Assembly (NCBI GenBank): GCA_009846005.1
Contig: VXYL01000066.1
Location: 19,717-83,716, forward strand
Length of the DNA stretch: 64,000 bases
From: Gammaproteobacteria bacterium
Lineage (GTDB): Bacteria; Pseudomonadota; Gammaproteobacteria; Pseudomonadales; Azotimanducaceae
Reading direction: 5' to 3'
Within the stretch, counting starts at the first letter, position 1; the number at the start of each line of letters is the position of its first letter. A program made the position numbers and the translations under genes. Of this stretch, positions 1 through 8,505 are shown one piece after another. The notes below the pieces were generated by a model. The model ran no database searches. It was given only the letters and a program-made list of their open reading frames with translations, and was not told the DNA's origin.

Positions 1-217
1 GGCTTGTCCCGTCCCGCGGGGTGCGCGGGCGACCACGAGGGTCGCCCCTACGGTGCGCGGCCTCGCCGGCGGCGTAGGGGACGGGCTTGTCCCGTCCCGC
101 GGGGTGCGCGGGCGACCACGAGGGTCGCCCCTACGGTGGCGGCCTCGCCGGCGGCGTAGGGGACGGGCTTGTCCCGTCCCGCGGGATGTGTGGGCGACCA
201 CAAGGGTCGCCCCTACG
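1..217. repeat. Tandem array of composite palindromic elements (three units, 82-bp period)
   Basis: Three near-identical units: a left-truncated one ending near 51, then 73-135 and 155-217. Each complete unit is 63 bp. It opens with CGTAGGGG, forms a hairpin with arms GGGACGGG/CCCGTCCC and loop CTTGT, then a second hairpin with arms GGGCGACC/GGTCGCCC, and closes with CCCCTACG. Its ends are therefore inverted repeats. Units are separated by a 19-bp GC-rich spacer, giving an 82-bp period. The last unit overlaps the end of the RND pump gene and supplies its TAG stop. The array may continue left of the window. Confidence 0.9.
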
Positions 218-3200
218 GGGCCAGGCGATCCCGCCCGGCCACGATCATCGTCAGGGCGGGCACCACGAACAGGATCATCACGCTGGCGAAGAGGATGCCG
301 GTGGCGAGGCTGACCGCCATCGGGATGAGGAACTGCGCCTGGGTGTCGGTCTCGAACAGCATCGGCGTCAGGCCGAGTGCGGTGGTCGCCGTGGTCAGGA
401 AGATCGCCCGGAAGCGGTGCCGGACGGCCTCGACGATGGCCTCGGCCGGTGCCAATCCCGACGCCAGGCGGATCTTGTTGTAGCGGTCGATCATCACCAG
501 GGAATCGTTCACCACGACGCCGCTCAACGCGACCATGCCGAACATCGAGATGAACGACAGGTCGTGGCCCAGGATGAAATGGCCGATGACGGCGCCCGAC
601 GCGCCGAGCGGCACCCCGGCCAGGATGATGAGCGGCTCGGTGTAGCTCCGGAGCTTGGAGGCGAGCAGCACGAAGATCACCAGCAGCGCAACGATCGCGA
701 GGTCGCCCAGCGCCGCCATGTCCTGCGCCTGCTCCCGCCCGAACCCCGACTGGATGACCGCGAGCCCCGGGTAGGCTTCGCGCAGCGCCGGCATCAACTC
801 GTCCCGGACGATGGCGTCGGCTTGGCTCGTGGTGATGATGTTCGTGTCGACGCGGCCGCGCACCTTGACCACCCGCAGGCCATCGACGCGGTCGATGGAC
901 GAGAAGTCCCGCGACTCCACCAGCTCCGCCACCGCCGACAGGGGTGCCTCGGTGCCGTCGGCCAGGCGGATGCGGACGTTGTACAGGTCCCGGGTGCTGC
1001 GGCGCTGATCCTCCGGGTTCTTGACCATGACCTTGATTTCCTGGCGGCCACGCTGGATGCGCTGCACCTCGTTGCCCCAGAACGCACCGCGGAGTTGGCG
1101 CGCGATGTCCAAAGGGGTCAGGCCCGCGGCTTCCCCGGCGGCGGTGAGTTCGATGTCGTACTGGCGCTTGCCCTCGTTGGCCGTGTCGTCGATCTCAACC
1201 ATGCCGGGAATGCCGCGGTAGCCCCGCTTCATCTCTTCCACCGCTTCGATGAGCATCTCGTCGTCCGGGTGGGCGAGTTCGTACTCGATCGACACCTCGT
1301 CGGAGAAGAATGCCGACGAGAACGACAGCCGTTCGGCGCCGGCGACCTCGCCCACTTTGGTCCGCCAGATCCGTTCGAGCTCCTGGGCCGATTGAGTCCG
1401 CCCGATCTTGAGCTGGACCTGCACCATGGCGACGTTGCTCGCGATGTCCATGCCGCCCGTGGCCAAGGGGCCGGTGGATTCCCGGGCCCGGCCGCCGACG
1501 GTAACGCTGACCGCCCGGAACGGCGACTCGTCGACCTCGGCGTTGGTGGCGTGGGCCGCCTCGGCGATGTGGTCGGCGGCGGCGCGGGTGACGTCGAACG
1601 GCGTGCCGACCGGGAACTGCACGTCGGCGGTGATGAGGTCCGGTTCCAGGTTGGGCATGAAGTTGAACCGCACGACTCCCGTGCCGACAATCGCCACGGC
1701 GACTGCGACGAACGCCACCCCGGCTAGCAGCGTGAGATAACGGTGCCGCACGGCGACGGCCACGGCGGGAACAAGGGTGTCGTCGCGGAAGCGTCGCACC
1801 CCCCGGGCGACCCAATCCTGGAACGCGTCGAGGGGCCAGCGACTCCACGGGCTGCCGTGGGACAGGTGCGCCGGGAGGATGTAGAACACCTCGATGAGCG
1901 ACATGGTCAGCACCGTGATCACGACGATCGCCACCTCCCCGAGTATCTGCCCGAACAAGCCGGTGACGAACATCAGCGGCGCGAACGCGGCCATCGTCGT
2001 CAGGACGCCGATCAGGACCGGCCCCTGGACACCGTGTGCGCCCGCGATGGCGGCGGCGGGACCCGCGAGGTGGCCGGCTTCCTGCTCGGCGACGATGTTC
2101 TCGCCGACCACCACGGCGTCGTCCACCACGATGCCGAGCACCATGATGAGCGCGAACAGGGACACCATGTTGATGTTGACGGCGAGGAAGTCGAACAGGA
2201 GGAACGCGCCGAGGAAGGATATGGGCACGCCCATGGCGACCCACATGGCGAGACGCAGGTCGAGCATGACGACGAGGAACAGGAACACCAGCGCGAATCC
2301 CAGCACCCCGTTTCGCACCAGCAGGTTCAGGCGTGCAGCTAGGATGTCCGTCTGGTCCTCCCAGATCGCGACGTCGATTCCCGGCGGCGGCCGGTAGGTT
2401 GAGAGCAGATCCTTGATGGCGTCGGCGATCGTAAGCACGTCCTCGGCCTCGGACTTCTGCACCCGGACGAAGACGCTCTGCCGACCGTTGTATTCGTTCA
2501 GGAGATCCACGTCGGCGAAGCCGTCGCGTACGTTCGCGACGTCGCCGAGACGCAGGATGGTGCCGTCGGGACGCGCGCGCAGGACGATGTCCTCGAACTC
2601 CTCGCCGCGCTCGCGTTTCAAGTTGGTGCGCAGCAGCACGTCGCCCGCATCCGTGCGCAGTTCCCCGGAGGACAGGTTGAGGGACGAGCGCCGAATCGCC
2701 GCGGCCACCTGATCGATGGTCAGTCCGTAGCGCCTGAGATCCTGCTCCCGCACCTCGATGGCGATCTCGTAGTCCCGGGCGCCGGACAGGGACACCAGCG
2801 AAACATCGGGCAGCGACAGCAGTGCTTCCTCGAGGTCTTCTGCGCCTTGGCGCAGTTCCGCCTCGGACAATTCGGAGGATACGACGAGGGTCATGACGTC
2901 GCTGACGGTCTCGGCGGCGACCACCTCCGCCTGCTCGGCTTCATCGGGTGGAAAGTCGGCCAGCCGGTCGACCGCTGCTTCCACGTCGTCCCTGACCTTC
3001 TTCGAATCGACGAAGTCCTTCAGCTCGATGGTGACGGTGCCGACGTTTTCGGCGGCCTTGGAAGTCACCCGGTCGACCCCGTCGATGCCGGCTACCGCCT
3101 CCTCGACGCGACGGGTGATTCCTTCCTCGACCTCGGTGGGGGTCGCGCCCGGATACGCCACGGTCACCATGACGATGCCCGGGGCGACGCTGGGGAAGAT

Positions 3201-3356
3201 CTGGGCGGTCAGGCGCATGCCGGCAAGCAGTCCGCCCACCAGCATCAGCGTCATGATGAGGTTGGCCGCCACCGGGTTGTTGGCGAAATACTGGACGAAG
3301 CCCCGGTCCGGGACGGCGGGTTGAACCGCCGGTGGCGGCAGAGCGGTCTCGCTCAC
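213..3356 (-). CDS. Efflux RND transporter permease subunit (AcrB/HAE1 type)
   Basis: At 1047 aa this is full length for a resistance-nodulation-division inner-membrane pump, which uses the proton gradient to export drugs or lipophilic compounds as a trimer. An N-terminal membrane helix (about residues 31-48) precedes the first periplasmic porter domain. The central helix block carries the family's proton-relay motif GIVVDDAVVVGEN near residue 410. A second porter domain and a C-terminal helix bundle follow. The gene starts with GTG, overlapping the stop of the upstream adaptor gene by 4 bp, so translation is probably coupled. No outer-membrane channel gene is nearby. The stop codon TAG lies within a palindromic repeat unit, so the native C terminus may have been altered. 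Substrate unknown. Confidence 0.93.
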   Translation of the reverse strand: MSETALPPPAVQPAVPDRGFVQYFANNPVAANLIMTLMLVGGLLAGMRLTAQIFPSVAPGIVMVTVAYPGATPTEVEEGITRRVEEAVAGIDGVDRVTSKAAENVGTVTIELKDFVDSKKVRDDVEAAVDRLADFPPDEAEQAEVVAAETVSDVMTLVVSSELSEAELRQGAEDLEEALLSLPDVSLVSLSGARDYEIAIEVREQDLRRYGLTIDQVAAAIRRSSLNLSSGELRTDAGDVLLRTNLKRERGEEFEDIVLRARPDGTILRLGDVANVRDGFADVDLLNEYNGRQSVFVRVQKSEAEDVLTIADAIKDLLSTYRPPPGIDVAIWEDQTDILAARLNLLVRNGVLGFALVFLFLVVMLDLRLAMWVAMGVPISFLGAFLLFDFLAVNINMVSLFALIMVLGIVVDDAVVVGENIVAEQEAGHLAGPAAAIAGAHGVQGPVLIGVLTTMAAFAPLMFVTGLFGQILGEVAIVVITVLTMSLIEVFYILPAHLSHGSPWSRWPLDAFQDWVARGVRRFRDDTLVPAVAVAVRHRYLTLLAGVAFVAVAVAIVGTGVVRFNFMPNLEPDLITADVQFPVGTPFDVTRAAADHIAEAAHATNAEVDESPFRAVSVTVGGRARESTGPLATGGMDIASNVAMVQVQLKIGRTQSAQELERIWRTKVGEVAGAERLSFSSAFFSDEVSIEYELAHPDDEMLIEAVEEMKRGYRGIPGMVEIDDTANEGKRQYDIELTAAGEAAGLTPLDIARQLRGAFWGNEVQRIQRGRQEIKVMVKNPEDQRRSTRDLYNVRIRLADGTEAPLSAVAELVESRDFSSIDRVDGLRVVKVRGRVDTNIITTSQADAIVRDELMPALREAYPGLAVIQSGFGREQAQDMAALGDLAIVALLVIFVLLASKLRSYTEPLIILAGVPLGASGAVIGHFILGHDLSFISMFGMVALSGVVVNDSLVMIDRYNKIRLASGLAPAEAIVEAVRHRFRAIFLTTATTALGLTPMLFETDTQAQFLIPMAVSLATGILFASVMILFVVPALTMIVAGRDRLAP

Positions 3357-4507
3357 GGAGTCGCGGCAGCCTTGCCGGGGTCGGCGATCTGCACGGCCTG
3401 TCCTGCTTGGGCACCCGGGACCGCGCCGAGTACGATGCCGTCCTCCGGGTCGAAGGCCTGTGTGATCCAGCCGTCGGCGGTGCGGCCGAAGGTTGGGGTC
3501 GACACCGCACGCAATTCGCCGTTCGCAACGACCCAGACGCGATCATTGCCCTGTTCCGCGGCATCCGGGAGCAGGAACGTACCGGCGAAAACCGGACCGT
3601 CGATCTCGACGTCCACGAAAGTGCCCGGAACCGGCGGCTCGCCGGTCACCTTGAGATACAGCGTCGCGAACCGTGTGCGGCTGTCGAGTTCGGCGGATAC
3701 CTTCTCTACGACGGCATCGAAGCTGCGGTACCGATCGCGTATCCGGGCGCGCCGGCCGACGACGGGGTCGAGGCGCTTCAGGTTGTCAGACGAAATGGGC
3801 GCCACGACTTCGATGGCGTCGTCGGCGAAGGCCTCCCCGAAAGACTGGCCCCGGGTCAGCAGTTGCCCAACCTCCGCCGTCGTCCGGGCGACGGTGCCGT
3901 CGAAGGGCAGCGAGAATGCGGTGCGTTCCAGGTCGAGCGCCGCCACCCGCTGGCGAGCCCGGGCCGCCGCCAGCCGCGCCTCCGCCTGGGCGATTTGCGG
4001 CACCCGGGCCACAAGGGCGGGAACTTTCTCCCCCGGATGCAGCAGGTCGTAGTTGGCCCGCGCGGCATCGCTTCGCGCCTGTTCGAGCCTGAGGTCCGAC
4101 TCCGCCGTGGCGACATCGGCTTCGGCAGCCTCGACGGCAAGTTGGAAGTCCCGGGGATCGATGACCAGCAGCTGCTCCCCGGCGGCAAACGCGCCCCCGA
4201 CGCGCATTGACGGCGAGATGGATACGACCCGGCCCGTCACCTGGGGCGTTAGCGCAACGCGATTGCGCACGTCGACGGAGCCGGTCGCTGCGACAGTCAG
4301 CACGTTGGCGCCGGCGACGGGATGGAAGACGTTGACCAGCGGTTTGGGATCCTCGCCGGCGCCGATCTGCAAGGCGGTGTCGTTGTTGTCCGGTGCCCGG
4401 GCGTAGAGCAAGGCCAAGAGGACCAATGCGATCACCACGACCACCTGCGTCGTGCCCGCCCAGCGTCGTTTGGGCTTTCCTGACGCGGGCTCGCTTGAAT
4501 CCGACAT
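3353..4507 (-). CDS. Efflux RND transporter periplasmic adaptor subunit (MFP/HlyD family)
   Basis: A 384-aa membrane-fusion protein that should link the RND pump encoded immediately downstream (4-bp overlap) to an outer-membrane channel. A single N-terminal hydrophobic anchor spans about residues 20-37, with no lipobox Cys. The order barrel-sandwich, alpha-hairpin (residues about 110-180, rich in Ala/Glu/Arg heptads) and beta-barrel is typical of AcrA/MexA-like adaptors. It follows the acyl-CoA dehydrogenase gene by 23 bp on the same strand, so it may belong to a longer transcript. Family assignment is firm; the transported substrate cannot be read from the sequence. Confidence 0.9.
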   Translation of the reverse strand: MSDSSEPASGKPKRRWAGTTQVVVVIALVLLALLYARAPDNNDTALQIGAGEDPKPLVNVFHPVAGANVLTVAATGSVDVRNRVALTPQVTGRVVSISPSMRVGGAFAAGEQLLVIDPRDFQLAVEAAEADVATAESDLRLEQARSDAARANYDLLHPGEKVPALVARVPQIAQAEARLAAARARQRVAALDLERTAFSLPFDGTVARTTAEVGQLLTRGQSFGEAFADDAIEVVAPISSDNLKRLDPVVGRRARIRDRYRSFDAVVEKVSAELDSRTRFATLYLKVTGEPPVPGTFVDVEIDGPVFAGTFLLPDAAEQGNDRVWVVANGELRAVSTPTFGRTADGWITQAFDPEDGIVLGAVPGAQAGQAVQIADPGKAAATP

Positions 4508-4530
4508 GGGTGCTACTGCTTGGACCTACG

Positions 4531-5697
4531 TCAGTCCGGCAGGCCCAGTACGCGCTTGGCGATGATGTTGCGCTGGATCTCGGACGTGCCGCCCTCGATG
4601 GAGTTCGCCTTCGAGCGCAGCCAACCCCGGGTCGAACCGCGTTCGGCGCCGGTGAAGCCATCGCCGGCCCAGCCCAAGCCCTGGGTGCCGAGGATGGACA
4701 TGAGCAGGTCGTTGCGGCGCATGTTCTGCTCGGTGCCGTAGAGCTTGAACATCGACGACAGGAAACTGGGGGCTTGCGAACTGGTGGCCTCCTCGAAGGA
4801 TCGCCGGATGGTGAGTTGGTAGGCGTCGTCGCCAATGCGCTGTTCGGTGACGGAGTCGCGGATCGCCGGGTCGACGATCCGCCCATCGGCCTCGCCGACG
4901 TACTCCTTGGCCCACTCGTCGATGGTCTTGGCCTTCTGCCGCGTGCCGCCGCGCCCGCCGATGGAACTCCGTTCGTACTGCAGCAGGCGCTTGCCCACGG
5001 TCCAGCCGTTACCCGGCTGACCGATCAGGTTGCGCTTGGGAACCCGCACATCGTCGAAGAAGGTCTGGCAGAACTCGGACGCGCCGCTGATCAGTTCGAT
5101 GGGGGTGACGGTGACGCCGGGGGTCTCCATGTCGAGCACCAGGAACGAGATGCCTTCGTGCTTGGATGCCTTGAAGTCGGTGCGCACCAGGCAGAAGATC
5201 CAGTCCGCGCCCACGGCACCGGAGGTCCAGATCTTCGAGCCGTTGACGATGTAGTCGTCGCCGTCCTCGTCGGCACGCATCATGAGGCCCGCGAGATCCG
5301 AACCCGCGCCGGGTTCGCTGTAGCCCTGGCACCAGCGGATCTCGCCCCGGGCGATGGGGGGCAGATGCTCGCGGCATTGCGCGTCGTTGCCGAATTCGAT
5401 GATGGCGGGGCCGATCATGGTGAGCCCGTGGCCGGCCAATGCTGCCGGCGCGTTGATGCGGCGCATCTCCTCGTCGAGGATCATGTTCTCGGCGTTGGTC
5501 AGACCGCCGCCGCCGTACTCCTTGGGCCACGTGGGCGCCGTCCAACCGCGCTCCGCCATCCGATCCAGCCACAGCTTGGTGTCCGGGTTGCCGTACGTGG
5601 CCTTGCGTCCGCCCGCGGTATAGCCGCCGAGGCCCCGGCGAAGGCTGTCCGGACAGTTCGCTGTGAGCCATTCCCTCGCTTCGAGACGAAAATCCAT
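4531..5697 (-). CDS. Acyl-CoA dehydrogenase family protein
   Basis: A 388-aa FAD-dependent dehydrogenase expected to introduce an alpha-beta double bond into an acyl-CoA and pass electrons to ETF. Both family signatures are present: GYSEPGAGSDLAGL (residues about 120-133, flavin/substrate loop) and EGGTSEIQRNIIAKRVLGLP at the C terminus. The length matches the family. The ATG start is preceded by AGGAGCGTCGT (reverse strand), a reasonable ribosome site. It is preceded 13 bp upstream by the phosphoesterase gene and followed 23 bp downstream by the RND adaptor gene. The chain-length or branched-substrate preference cannot be deduced. Confidence 0.92.
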   Translation of the reverse strand: MDFRLEAREWLTANCPDSLRRGLGGYTAGGRKATYGNPDTKLWLDRMAERGWTAPTWPKEYGGGGLTNAENMILDEEMRRINAPAALAGHGLTMIGPAIIEFGNDAQCREHLPPIARGEIRWCQGYSEPGAGSDLAGLMMRADEDGDDYIVNGSKIWTSGAVGADWIFCLVRTDFKASKHEGISFLVLDMETPGVTVTPIELISGASEFCQTFFDDVRVPKRNLIGQPGNGWTVGKRLLQYERSSIGGRGGTRQKAKTIDEWAKEYVGEADGRIVDPAIRDSVTEQRIGDDAYQLTIRRSFEEATSSQAPSFLSSMFKLYGTEQNMRRNDLLMSILGTQGLGWAGDGFTGAERGSTRGWLRSKANSIEGGTSEIQRNIIAKRVLGLPD

Positions 5698-5710
5698 ACG
5701 ACGCTCCTAG

Positions 5711-6490
5711 TTAGAACGGGAACCCGCCGTTGGACCGTTCCATCGTCCGTTCCCAGTGTGAGACTTTACGGCTCTCGACGCGAACTCCGTCGTCGGGGCA
5801 GAGATTGACCACCGCCACGTGTCCGCCGTTGGCGCCGGCGAAGTGTGCGACGGGCGAGCCCGAGTAGAACGCGGCCGTTTCGCCTTCGCTGTGGTCGGCC
5901 CAGACATGGATGTGCCCGAGCGCGAGGTAGTCGAAACCGGACGTGCGGATCTCTTCCCGGGTGATCGGCGACGAGCCCTGACTGACCCGGCGCTCGACGA
6001 CCTGGCCGTGCGCCATGCCGATGTTCCAATGCCGGTCGTGGCGCGCCGGTATGCCGGCCAGGGGGTAGTTTTCGGGCGCATGCTCGGCCATGGCCTTGCC
6101 CCATACCCGGGCGCCGATGTCGTCGAGCGTCACGCAATCGCCGCCGTGGGACATCAGGCCGTGCACGTGGTCGCCCGCCGCGTCGAAGTCGAAACGGTTC
6201 CAGACCGAGCCTTCGTCGTGCACGTCGTGGTTGCCGGGCAGCATGACCACCGGGCAGCGCAGACGGGCGAACTGGCCGTACACGAAGTCGATGTTGGAGT
6301 CGTCGACCCGGTTGTTGTCGAACAGGTCGCCGGCGATCAGAAGGAGATTGGCATCCGCCTCCCGCGTCGCATCGACGACGCCCGCGAAGGCGCGTTCGGC
6401 GCGGCTGCGGAACCCGTTGGTCGCCATGTCGGTGTCGCGGCTGTCCAGGTGCACGTCGGAGGTGTGCACGATGGTCAGGGGTTTCTGCAT
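5711..6490 (-). CDS. Metallophosphoesterase, Mre11/SbcD-like
   Basis: A 259-aa calcineurin-fold phosphoesterase. All five metal-binding blocks are visible: HTSDVHLDSRDTD (residues 9-21), GDLFDNN, GNHDVHDEG, an internal HGG and the C-terminal GHIHVWADH. The order and the SDVHL opening resemble the nuclease domain of SbcD/Mre11/YhaO. However, the protein lacks the capping domain and no SbcC-like ATPase gene is nearby, so a DNA-repair role is only a possibility. It lies 12 bp downstream of the nitronate monooxygenase gene and 13 bp upstream of the acyl-CoA dehydrogenase gene, on the same strand. The start at 6490 (MQKPLTIVHTSDVH) is the natural one. Confidence 0.87.
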   Translation of the reverse strand: MQKPLTIVHTSDVHLDSRDTDMATNGFRSRAERAFAGVVDATREADANLLLIAGDLFDNNRVDDSNIDFVYGQFARLRCPVVMLPGNHDVHDEGSVWNRFDFDAAGDHVHGLMSHGGDCVTLDDIGARVWGKAMAEHAPENYPLAGIPARHDRHWNIGMAHGQVVERRVSQGSSPITREEIRTSGFDYLALGHIHVWADHSEGETAAFYSGSPVAHFAGANGGHVAVVNLCPDDGVRVESRKVSHWERTMERSNGGFPF

Positions 6491-6502
6491 GGTGAGTCGA
6501 AG

Positions 6503-7642
6503 CTACTCGCCGAGGGCGTCCGCGAGCCGCTCGGTGGCATCGGCGAAGTCCTGCATGAAGTTGTAGACCACGGTGCGGGCGGAGACGGTTTCGTTCATTA
6601 GGCCGACGCCTTGGCCGACGTAGTAGTTGACGAGTTGTCGCGCGCCCGGGTGGTCCGACTGGGCGAGCTTGTTGATCTTGCGGAACGCGGCACCGGCGAG
6701 AACGCCTTGCAGCGGCATCGGCAGCGGAGCCGGCGCCTCCTCGGCGGTCCAGGCGTCGGTCCAGGCGGACTTGAGCTGTCGCGTGTACTTGCCCGTGCGG
6801 CTGCGCGAACGCACGGTTTGGCGCGAGTTGGCGGCCAGCATCTTCTCCTTCACGACGGGCAGGGTCTCCGCCTCCGCAGTGGTCAGCCACACCGAGCCGG
6901 TCCATACGCCCGCCGCGCCCATGGCCATGCAGGCCGCCATCTGCCGTCCGGTGACGATCCCGCCGGCGGCCACGACGTGGCTGCGATTGCCGTACGATGC
7001 CAGCGCGTCGAGTACCTCGGGCAGCAGCACCATGGTCGAGACTTCGCCGCAGTGTCCGCCCGCTTCGGTACCAGCCACGATGATGACATCAACGCCGGCC
7101 TCGGCATGCTTGATGGCATGTTCCTTCGCCCCGGCCAGGGCACCCACCTTGATGCCCTTGGCGCGCGCACGGTCGAACATGAAGCCCGGCGGCACGCCGA
7201 GGGCGTTCACAACGAGTTTCACGGGATGGGAAAACGCGGCATCGAGGATTTTCCCGGCACCGACCTCGCGCATGTTGTCGCCGACGCCGTCGTGGACCGA
7301 GTCGTCCCACAGGTCGCCGGTATCGATGTCGTGCCGGGCCAGGAGTTCGGCGATGTAGCGCTTGTGCTGCTCGGGGATGCGGTCTTCGAGTTCCCGGGCG
7401 GTCAGCGCGTGTTCCTTGCTGTCCATGCTGGTCGGTACCAGCAGATCGACGCCGTAGGACTTGCCGCCGACCTGCTCGTCGATCCAGTTCAGTTCGATGT
7501 CGAGGGTGGCAGGGGAGTGACCGGCCGCACCGAGCACGCCGAACCCGCCGGCATTGGTCACGGCCGCGATGACATCGCGACAGTGGCTGAACGCAAACAG
7601 CGGGAACTCGATGCCGAGTTCGTCGCAGAGTCTGGAATTCAT
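6503..7642 (-). CDS. Nitronate monooxygenase (2-nitropropane dioxygenase family)
   Basis: A 379-aa FMN-dependent TIM-barrel enzyme, expected to oxidise alkyl nitronates such as propionate-3-nitronate. Recognisable are the N-terminal substrate-pocket region FAFSHCRDVIAAVTNAGGFG, the flavin-phosphate-binding stretch AGTEAGGHCGEVSTM and AAGGIVTGRQMAACMAMGA. The reading frame stays open to 7786, but family alignment and the core N terminus (MNSRLCDELGIEF) place the start at 7642. It heads a same-strand run (NMO, phosphoesterase, acyl-CoA dehydrogenase, RND adaptor, RND pump) with gaps of 12-23 bp or overlaps, consistent with one transcript. The physiological substrate is not evident. Confidence 0.9.
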   Translation of the reverse strand: MNSRLCDELGIEFPLFAFSHCRDVIAAVTNAGGFGVLGAAGHSPATLDIELNWIDEQVGGKSYGVDLLVPTSMDSKEHALTARELEDRIPEQHKRYIAELLARHDIDTGDLWDDSVHDGVGDNMREVGAGKILDAAFSHPVKLVVNALGVPPGFMFDRARAKGIKVGALAGAKEHAIKHAEAGVDVIIVAGTEAGGHCGEVSTMVLLPEVLDALASYGNRSHVVAAGGIVTGRQMAACMAMGAAGVWTGSVWLTTAEAETLPVVKEKMLAANSRQTVRSRSRTGKYTRQLKSAWTDAWTAEEAPAPLPMPLQGVLAGAAFRKINKLAQSDHPGARQLVNYYVGQGVGLMNETVSARTVVYNFMQDFADATERLADALGE

Positions 7643-7873
7643 GGCCTTCTCCCGGGACGAGGCCTCGTGGGCGTGTCCGCACGAACGCGACATTCTACCG
7701 TGTGGTGCGCCGTTTCGTTCCCCCGCGTCCGGCGAAGTTTCCCCGAAGGGACGGAGATCGTCGTCGATGTTGGACGGGCGAGGCATTTTTTTCTTTAAGA
7801 CATGGGAGATTTCCTACAGACATGCCCAAAACGCTCGTGCATCGTGTAGTTTTCCTACTCGTAGTTGGACGAC

Positions 7874-8503
7874 ATGACCGCCACCGTGATCGACACGCTT
7901 AGGTATGCAGATCGGCTCAAGCAGGCCGGTGTGGCGCCTGGACAGGCCGAGGGAATGTCTCGCGCCCTGAACGACGAACTCACCGAAGGGCTGGTGACCC
8001 GTAAAGACCTCGACGACGCCGTCGCGGGATTGAAGGGCGACCTCGACGACGCCGTCGCGGGATTGAAGGGCGACCTCGACGACGCCGTCGCGGGATTGAA
8101 GGGCGACCTCGGCGACGCCGTCGCGGGATTGAAGGGCGATCTCAACGATGCCGTCGTGGACCTGAAGGGCGACATCGACGGTCTCGGCAACAGGATCGAC
8201 GTGTTGGAGACGAAGTTCGACTCGAAGTTTGACGGGGTGGATGCCAGGTTCGAGGCCATGGATGTCAAGTTCGAGGCCATGGATGTCAAGTTCGAGGCCA
8301 TGGATGTCAAGTTCGACGCGCTCAGCAGTCAGAGCAAGTACGTGTTCCTCGTGCTGGCGCTCATCGCCGGACTTGGCCTCTACAACGCCACCGCGCCGCA
8401 TTTTCTTGGGAAGAGCGTACCGGCCGACGGGTCGAGCCTCGTGGCGCCGACCGCGCTGACGAAGGGGAACCCAGCGAATGCGGCGAGCACTCCCGGGTCT
8501 TGA
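7874..8503 (+). CDS. DUF1640-like coiled-coil protein with C-terminal membrane anchor
   Basis: A 209-aa protein opening MTATVIDTLRYADRLKQAGV, which is typical of the DUF1640 coiled-coil family (related to mitochondrial MCUR1/CCDC90-type proteins; bacterial function unknown). Residues about 45-99 are five 11-residue repeats (DLDDAVAGLKG and variants). Residues about 127-147 are three 7-residue repeats (EAMDVKF). One hydrophobic segment near residues 157-175 (YVFLVLALIAGLGLYNA) should anchor it, followed by a short low-complexity tail. An in-frame TTG lies 9 bp upstream, but ATG 7874 matches the family start. The internal repeats are exact at DNA level, so the length probably varies between strains. 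The NUDIX gene start overlaps or abuts its stop. Confidence 0.75.
   Translation: MTATVIDTLRYADRLKQAGVAPGQAEGMSRALNDELTEGLVTRKDLDDAVAGLKGDLDDAVAGLKGDLDDAVAGLKGDLGDAVAGLKGDLNDAVVDLKGDIDGLGNRIDVLETKFDSKFDGVDARFEAMDVKFEAMDVKFEAMDVKFDALSSQSKYVFLVLALIAGLGLYNATAPHFLGKSVPADGSSLVAPTALTKGNPANAASTPGS
8008..8172 (+). repeat. Five 33-bp direct repeats inside the DUF1640-like gene
   Basis: Units at 8008-8040, 8041-8073, 8074-8106, 8107-8139 and a divergent 8140-8172. The first three are identical and the fourth differs at one base. Each encodes 11 residues, the hendecad period of a right-handed coiled coil. Confidence 0.92.
8252..8314 (+). repeat. Three 21-bp direct repeats inside the DUF1640-like gene
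   Basis: Identical units at 8252-8272, 8273-8293 and 8294-8314, each encoding EAMDVKF, a heptad. They continue the coiled coil just before the membrane segment. Confidence 0.9.
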
Positions 8504-8505
8504 TC

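Noticed and set aside
1-217. CRISPR array
   Set aside because: The repeated units are 63 bp with self-complementary hairpins and the spacers between them are nearly identical to each other, and no cas gene is present.
87-1727. Long plus-strand open frame (546 codons) opposite the RND pump gene
   Set aside because: It is antisense to a clear RND permease and its translation is low-complexity His/Asp/Gly/Arg-rich sequence typical of high-GC shadow frames.
1195-2244. Minus-strand 349-codon frame overlapping the RND pump in another phase
   Set aside because: Arg/His-rich translation with no domain; the pump frame fully explains the region.
4393-5808. 471-codon plus frame opposite the acyl-CoA dehydrogenase gene
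   Set aside because: Antisense to a gene with both family signatures; no recognisable motif in the translation.
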